A stretch of DNA of 64,000 bases, taken from an uncultured Bacteroidales bacterium. GTDB lineage: Bacteria; Bacteroidota; Bacteroidia; Bacteroidales; P3. The notes under the pieces are model-generated. The model ran no database searches. It saw nothing but the letters and a program-made list of their open reading frames with translations, and was not told where the DNA came from. The position numbers and the translations under genes were made by a program. Below are positions 59,906 through 64,000 of this stretch, piece after piece; positions within the stretch are counted from its first letter, which is position 1; every line of letters begins with the position of its first letter. The stretch is taken from positions 1-64,000 of the forward strand of contig CALUHO010000007.1 of assembly GCA_944320465.1 (NCBI GenBank), given 5' to 3'.

Positions 59906-61336
59906 AAAGGATTCGCCTATCGCAAAAACAACCCCAAACACCTCCCTCCCCCAACCGCAATCCAGCCGCACGTTCAGGTTATGCTTGAACTCGAAACGGA
60001 GACCGGCACCGTAAGCAGGCAACAATTGGTCGGCCCGCCAATCCTGGAAAGAAGAAAAGACCGAGCCGAAACCGCCGAATGCCGCGATCCCGACCCTCCA
60101 GAAGAGTTTCTGCCTCAGTTCCATCTGGAAAGAGAACAAATTGTCGTCCATGTACCGGCCTTGATAATACCCGCGCAAACGATAATACCCGCCCACGCTT
60201 TCCTTCAGCGGCCAAGGCATATCCTTGGCGTTGCACTCCGCATAGAGTTCGGTGGCCAGCACGGCACCCCGCCAAAGTCTTTGATAATAGGAAGCCGTGA
60301 AAGTGGTCCGCCATAAAGTCCGTCCGGCATCGCCCATGAAAGAGGGATAAACCATCTGACGCAGCAAGAGGTTCAGGCCATGCGTAGGATTCTGGGCGTA
60401 ATCCCGGCTGTCGTATTGCAAGGAAAGGCCGATGCCGGTAAGGATATAGGAAGGTCTTTGCCCATCCAGATAAGCCGGATTCTCCATCTTGACGGCGTGG
60501 TTGCAGGAAAAATCCAAAGCGGCCCCGACATAGAAGTTTTCCAGAACCCGATAATCGTAATAGCCTAAAGCCAGCACATTCCAGCGGGTCTGGCTCACCG
60601 GCGGACGGACATGGCAGGAATCGTAGCAAATGCCCCAGAAATCCAAGTTTTGCTGAGAAAAGGAGACCTCATAGTAAAGCCGGGAACGACGACCGGGAAA
60701 ATACAAAGTCCCATAGGCTCCGGCATAGAAAAAGCCTCGCAAGGAAGCGTTCCCTTCCAAACTCAAATCCGAAGGCGGCATCAGCGAATCGCTCCGGTCC
60801 AAGCGGAAAAGCGCCGCTCCTATCCCGCCAAGGCCAATGCTCCCCTCCTGAGTGTAGGTCGGGAACAAAACCAAGCTGTAATCGAAAGCCTGCTCGAAAG
60901 TCCGATCCTCGTGGCCGCTCACGGTCCGCTGCCAGAAATTGCCATCCTTGTTCTGCTTGGCAGAGTCGGAACGCTTTTTCCGGGAAGAAGCGACCGGCAC
61001 CGAATCCCGGCCAACCATCGAAACGTTTTCTGTCTTCGACACAGGCTGCGGATTGACCGTCTTCCTGTCCTTAAAAGGGCCCGATGCCGTAAGGGAATCT
61101 TTCGCGGCTTTCTTCCTCTTCCGCTTGGCCGACAAGCTATCCGCCCAAGCTTTGACATCCACCTCAAACAACACATCCCGCCACACCCGAACCGAGTCCG
61201 CCCCCGGCTCCGGCTGCAAGATTAGTGTTCCCAAGCTACCAGCAGACACAGGAATCCCCCTTGCCGGCAATGTCTCGAAACAAGCTGCCAGCAAAAGGGA
61301 AACAACCATGACTCCTGCTTTATATCTGATGCTCAT
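59903..61336 (-). CDS. BamA/TamA-family (Omp85-like) outer-membrane protein
   Basis: A 477-residue predicted outer-membrane protein. Signal peptide to about residue 24 (AGVMVVSLLLAACFETLPARG), a low-complexity linker rich in Lys, Arg and Ser (about 60-140), then a barrel domain (QEGSIGLGGIGAALFRLD onward). The Omp85 C-terminal signature appears as YYRLRGYYQGRYMDDNLFSFQMELRQ (R-G-Y..G-R-Y) and AYGAGLRFEFKHNLNVRLDCGWG. Function unknown: members insert or transport proteins or lipids. ATG 61336 begins the signal peptide; a longer frame to 61396 starts inside the family A repeat. The repeat lies 7 bp upstream of this start, so the native leader is separated from the gene. Confidence 0.87.
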   Translation of the reverse strand: MSIRYKAGVMVVSLLLAACFETLPARGIPVSAGSLGTLILQPEPGADSVRVWRDVLFEVDVKAWADSLSAKRKRKKAAKDSLTASGPFKDRKTVNPQPVSKTENVSMVGRDSVPVASSRKKRSDSAKQNKDGNFWQRTVSGHEDRTFEQAFDYSLVLFPTYTQEGSIGLGGIGAALFRLDRSDSLMPPSDLSLEGNASLRGFFYAGAYGTLYFPGRRSRLYYEVSFSQQNLDFWGICYDSCHVRPPVSQTRWNVLALGYYDYRVLENFYVGAALDFSCNHAVKMENPAYLDGQRPSYILTGIGLSLQYDSRDYAQNPTHGLNLLLRQMVYPSFMGDAGRTLWRTTFTASYYQRLWRGAVLATELYAECNAKDMPWPLKESVGGYYRLRGYYQGRYMDDNLFSFQMELRQKLFWRVGIAAFGGFGSVFSSFQDWRADQLLPAYGAGLRFEFKHNLNVRLDCGWGREVFGVVFAIGESF

Positions 61337-61343
61337 AGATAAA

Positions 61344-61534
61344 CCCAAATCGGTCATTAGACTTTGGGGAGATTGCCCGCTTGTGTCATGCAGCATGCTT
61401 CTCGCCTAGCCGAAGGCGTAGCGGGCTACGTCGAGGCGTAGCGAGAAACAGGATGCGGACAGAAGCGGGCAAGATGCCCGAAAGCCTCATTTCCCCAATC
61501 AGAAACGGACAGCGTGTCTAATGACCGATTCGGG
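61344..61534. mobile_element. Family A MITE-like repeat, complete copy
   Basis: A 191-bp copy with left end CCCAAATCGGTCATTAGAC and right end GTCTAATGACCGATTCGGG (one change), flanked on both sides by ATAAA (61339-61343 and 61535-61539). It has lost about 4 bases near the right end (ACGGACAGCGTGTC instead of ACGGACTCGGCGTGTC). It sits directly upstream of the minus-strand BamA-like gene. Confidence 0.9.
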
Positions 61535-61539
61535 ATAAA

Positions 61540-61871
61540 CGCGAAGATACGAAATCAACGGCTTACAACCGGCATTTCCATTCCATAAAACACATCGGCC
61601 ATGAACTTTGCCATGGCAAATCCAGAGCAATCAAACAAGACACAACATATTAATAATCAACGCTTCGCAAACACACCATCCGGCATCAAGCACACAAGCC
61701 AACTACCAATCAAACAATTATCAAGAACGTCTTTTATGCGCTTGCCCGACTGAAAAAAGACTGAAAATCGCATCGCCCCATCGAACTTGCCTCAGAACTC
61801 GTATTTTTGCAGCCTTTTTCCTGCAGCCGTCTTGCCCTGCAAGGCAGCTGAAAATTCTAAAAATCAACGAT
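61540..61871. other. Gene-free region upstream of lrgA
   Basis: About 330 bp. The part next to the family A repeat is probably the original promoter region of the BamA-like gene, now displaced by 196 bp. The part next to lrgA holds a TATTTTTG box (61802-61809) that fits the Bacteroidetes -7 consensus 62 bp before the lrgA ATG; no -33 word at the right distance. Confidence 0.45.
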
Positions 61872-62264
61872 ATGATGGTATTGCAATGCGCCATAATCTT
61901 TGGCTGCTTGGCTTTAGGCGAGCTTTTTGTCTATCTGTCCGGACTCCCCTTGCCGGGAAGCGTTGCCGGGATGCTGCTGCTCACCCTGTTCCTGAAACTG
62001 AAATGGATTAAACTGGAATGGGTCAAAGGCTTGAGCGATTTCCTGATTTCCAATATGGGCTTTTTCTTCGTGCCGGCCGGCGTGGGGCTGATGCTCTGCT
62101 TGGACATCATCAGAGCCGAATTCTGGCCCATCGTGCTGGCCACCTTGTCCAGCACGGTACTGGTGTTGGCGGTCACCGGCTGGGTTCATCAGTTCTTCCG
62201 CCGGAAAATACATTTTGAAAACATGCACATAGGAGATTGGTTCGATGGACTTTTTAGAAAATGA
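61872..62264 (+). CDS. lrgA: LrgA/CidA-family membrane protein
   Basis: A 130-residue protein with four hydrophobic segments, holin-like in topology. The family signature appears as LALGELFVYLSGLPLPGSVAGMLLL (about 12-36), followed by GLSDFLISNMGFFFVPAGVGLML. LrgA/CidA with LrgB/CidB affect export of small metabolites and murein hydrolase activity or cell lysis in firmicutes; the role in Bacteroidetes is unproven. The ATG could be 61872 or 61875. lrgB overlaps its 3' end by 20 bp. Confidence 0.9.
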   Translation: MMVLQCAIIFGCLALGELFVYLSGLPLPGSVAGMLLLTLFLKLKWIKLEWVKGLSDFLISNMGFFFVPAGVGLMLCLDIIRAEFWPIVLATLSSTVLVLAVTGWVHQFFRRKIHFENMHIGDWFDGLFRK

Positions 62265-62940
62265 ATTCTTTTTGCTGGCTCTGACTTTTGTGGTTTTCCT
62301 GCTGGCCAAAATCCTGCAAGAAAAAACCGGATGGCTGCTGCTCAATCCGATTCTGGTCTGCATCGTGCTGCTCATCGTTTTCCTGAAGCTAACCGGCATC
62401 AGCTACCAAACCTATCAGGAAGCCGGGCAGGTCATCGACTTCTGGCTCAAGCCCGCCGTGGTGGCCTTGGGCGTTCCTCTCTACCTGCAATTGGAATCGA
62501 TCCGGAAACAGATCATCCCTATCCTCATGAGCCAGATGGCCGGTTGCGCGGTCGGTGTCATATCGGTTTCCTTGATTGCCAAATGGGCGGGAGCTTCGCA
62601 AGAGGTCATCGTATCCTTGGCGGCCAAATCGGTCACGACCCCTATCGCGATAGAAGTGACCGAAACCTTGGGCGGCATCCCGGCATTGACCGCAGCGATT
62701 GTGATTTGCGTAGGGCTCTTCGGGGCAGCCGCCGGTTTCAAAGTGCTGACTTGGATTCATGTGGACAGCCCGATGGCGCAAGGCCTTTCGATGGGAACGG
62801 CTTCCCACGCGGTCGGCACGGCCACCGCCATGAGCCGAAGCCCAAAATACGGTGCCTTCGCCAGCCTCGGCCTGACGATGAACGGCATCCTGACCGCCTT
62901 GCTGACCCCGCTGATACTGGAATGGATCGGGGTCATCTGA
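62245..62940 (+). CDS. lrgB: LrgB/CidB-family membrane protein
   Basis: A 231-residue inner-membrane protein with about seven hydrophobic segments and the LrgB signature: FWLKPAVVALGVPLYLQLESI (about 66-86), LAAKSVTTPIAIEVTETLGG (about 125-145), and GTASHAVGTATAMSRSPKYGAFASLGLTMNGILTALLTPLIL at the C-terminus. It overlaps lrgA by 20 bp in another frame, so translation is likely coupled and the proteins probably act together. Confidence 0.93.
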   Translation: MDFLENEFFLLALTFVVFLLAKILQEKTGWLLLNPILVCIVLLIVFLKLTGISYQTYQEAGQVIDFWLKPAVVALGVPLYLQLESIRKQIIPILMSQMAGCAVGVISVSLIAKWAGASQEVIVSLAAKSVTTPIAIEVTETLGGIPALTAAIVICVGLFGAAAGFKVLTWIHVDSPMAQGLSMGTASHAVGTATAMSRSPKYGAFASLGLTMNGILTALLTPLILEWIGVI

Positions 62941-63178
62941 ACTGCACGGAACGAGAAAACCCTCCATCGTAACCAATCCTAACACATTGAAATGTTCAAA
63001 ACAATTAATCTCTATTTTCAACCGCAACGGAACAGCAGGCTGAATTTCAGACTCCATACGGAACGACATTGTATTATTCAACGTTTCTGCTTCGTTACAC
63101 GATCCGGCAAAAAATCCAATACCTCACCTATCCGAAACATAATCGGCTTGATAGGTCCGGGAGTTATTTGCACCAAGC
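62941..63178. other. Gene-free region after lrgB
   Basis: No terminator or gene identified. Minus-strand segments such as IGEVLDFLPDRVTKQKR (about 63120-63070) could be further eroded parts of the MBG-type surface protein, but the match is weak. Confidence 0.3.
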
Positions 63179-64000
63179 CTATGCCCGCACTATCGTCTGG
63201 GCGGCTTTTTCCACGGTCAGAGTCCCGGCCACGTACTCGTCAAACTCGTAGGTGTCGGCATCGCCACCGAAAACCGTGATGGCATATTCCCCGGCATCGG
63301 GATTCTCCCCGGCCTCGCAACGGAGACCGGCTGAGGCACCAGAGCAGTAGAATCTTCCCCGCTTACGAAGCCATCGTAGCTGAAGGCGAATGCCGGCAAC
63401 TCATCCCCGTAGGTCATCGTGTACGACCCGGCTGTCACTTCCAAAGGCGCTTTGGTTACCATGTACGAAAGACAGGGTTCCGGCAAAGCCGCCTTGCTTA
63501 CGTTTCTATTGTTTTCATCCCCCGCTTGCCAAACCAGAAACACAGTTCCTTGTACTGATGGGAAACCGCTCCAACTTCCATCGAATCTTGAATTACTTCT
63601 ATATAAAACGGTGAGGTATTTCCATTTATCCCAAATCGGTCATTAGGCTTCGGGCAGATTGCTCGCTTATGTCATGCAGCATGCTTCTCGCCTAGCCGAA
63701 GGCGTAGCGGGCTACGTCGAGGCGTAGCGAGAAGCAGGATGCGGACAGAAGCGGGCAAGATGCCCGAAAGCCTCACTTTCCTAATCAGAAACGGACTCGG
63801 CGTGTCTAATGACCGATTTGGGTTTATGGAGACAGGAGGCATGCTGCCATCGCAAACATGCAAGATGTCCTCCAGGAAAATCTCCTTAAGACTGTCTGTC
63901 CCCCAAAAAACGCATCCCAGCCAATGCTCGTGAGACCCGCCGGCATTTCAATCGTAGTCAAGTCGCTGCAGCCAAGAAACGCATAACCGCCAACAGTCGT
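63179..64000 (-). pseudogene. Decayed BspA-type LRR / MBG-domain surface protein gene
   Basis: Reading the minus strand from the window edge: residues VGGYAFLGCSDLTTIEMPAG then LTSIGWDAFFG are unmistakable BspA-type (LRR_5) repeats. Near 63890 the frame shifts, then DSLKEIFLEDILHVCDGSMPP continues. The family A element (63630-63822) interrupts the gene. Beyond it a frame gives APLEVTAGSYTMTYGDELPA and FAFSYDGFVSGEDSTALVPQ, the MBG domain; near 63330 the frame shifts again to CEAGENPDAGEYAITVFGGD and YVAGTLTVEKAAQTIVRA, ending at a TAG (63179-63181). Weak remnants may continue to about 63000. The gene extends beyond the window. Two frameshifts plus the insertion make it a pseudogene. Confidence 0.75.
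63630..63822. mobile_element. Family A MITE-like repeat, complete copy inside a pseudogene
   Basis: A 193-bp copy: left end CCCAAATCGGTCATTAGGC (one change), right end GTCTAATGACCGATTTGGG, flanked by TTTAT on both sides (63625-63629 and 63823-63827). It lies within the BspA-like/MBG reading frame. The core carries the same nested palindromes as the copies at 28470 and 61344. Confidence 0.92.

Noticed and set aside
63739..63933. Short plus-strand frame at the last family A copy
   Set aside because: Formed by repeat sequence; the equivalent frame in other copies is not conserved in length or end.

Overview
The window is chromosomal DNA of a Bacteroidetes bacterium, most likely a member of Bacteroidales whose genome encodes a type IX secretion system (T9SS). 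The grounds are: a SusC/SusD pair; many promoters of the Bacteroidetes form (TTTG or TTG, about 20 bp, TAnnTTTG) instead of -35/-10 boxes; no clear Shine-Dalgarno sequences; DUF2723, DUF4292 and DUF2147 proteins; a glutaminyl cyclase of the M28 fold; and a very large surface protein with a T9SS C-terminal sorting domain and gingipain/HagA-type adhesin modules. Genus cannot be fixed from the sequence alone. I saw no rRNA, tRNA or CRISPR array.

Layout. 1-3.5 kb: end of a small mobile element, then a type II restriction-modification pair (C5 cytosine methyltransferase plus MvaI/BcnI-type nuclease). 3.5-6.7 kb: flavin reductase-like protein, DedA membrane protein, DUF2147 protein, acyl-ACP thioesterase. 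6.8-16.6 kb: outer-membrane uptake, with a TonB-dependent receptor and beta-helix lipoprotein on the minus strand, divergent from a SusC/SusD pair. 16.9-28.3 kb: housekeeping and envelope genes (CapD/FlaA1-type nucleotide-sugar dehydratase, YraN, ROK kinase, coiled-coil membrane protein, ComF, cyclophilin, PheS, glutaminyl cyclase, Wzx-like flippase, dUTPase, sugar nucleotidyltransferase). 28.8-35.1 kb: TPR protein, DUF4292 lipoprotein, EnvC-like murein hydrolase activator, LOG-family protein, thioredoxin-like protein. 35.3-46.9 kb: an RsmI-Nudix fusion, a nitroreductase remnant, two tandem DUF2723 glycosyltransferase-like proteins, an MFS transporter and a TPR-transmembrane-AraC regulator. 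47.1-51.3 kb: the T9SS adhesin. 51.4-58.2 kb, minus strand: pnp, rpsO, a BASS transporter, hutI and a membrane-bound AraC regulator. 58.9-63 kb: a small membrane protein, a BamA/TamA-like outer-membrane protein and an LrgA/LrgB pair. 63.2-64 kb: a decayed BspA-type leucine-rich-repeat/MBG surface protein gene.

The least expected content is a set of non-coding mobile repeats. Family A has four copies of about 193 bp, with 19-bp terminal inverted repeats, perfect 5-bp A/T target duplications on all three complete copies, and a core of nested palindromes. Family B has two copies of about 205 bp, with GAAGCTGTTTAAA-type ends, 3-bp YTA target duplications and a long internal hairpin. Family C has two adjacent copies at 59.6-59.9 kb, one bounded by 22-bp inverted repeats. 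No transposase is present in the window, so these would be non-autonomous (MITE-like). One family A copy lies 7 bp upstream of the start codon of the BamA-like gene, and another interrupts the BspA-like pseudogene. The RsmI-Nudix fusion is the most unusual single protein.
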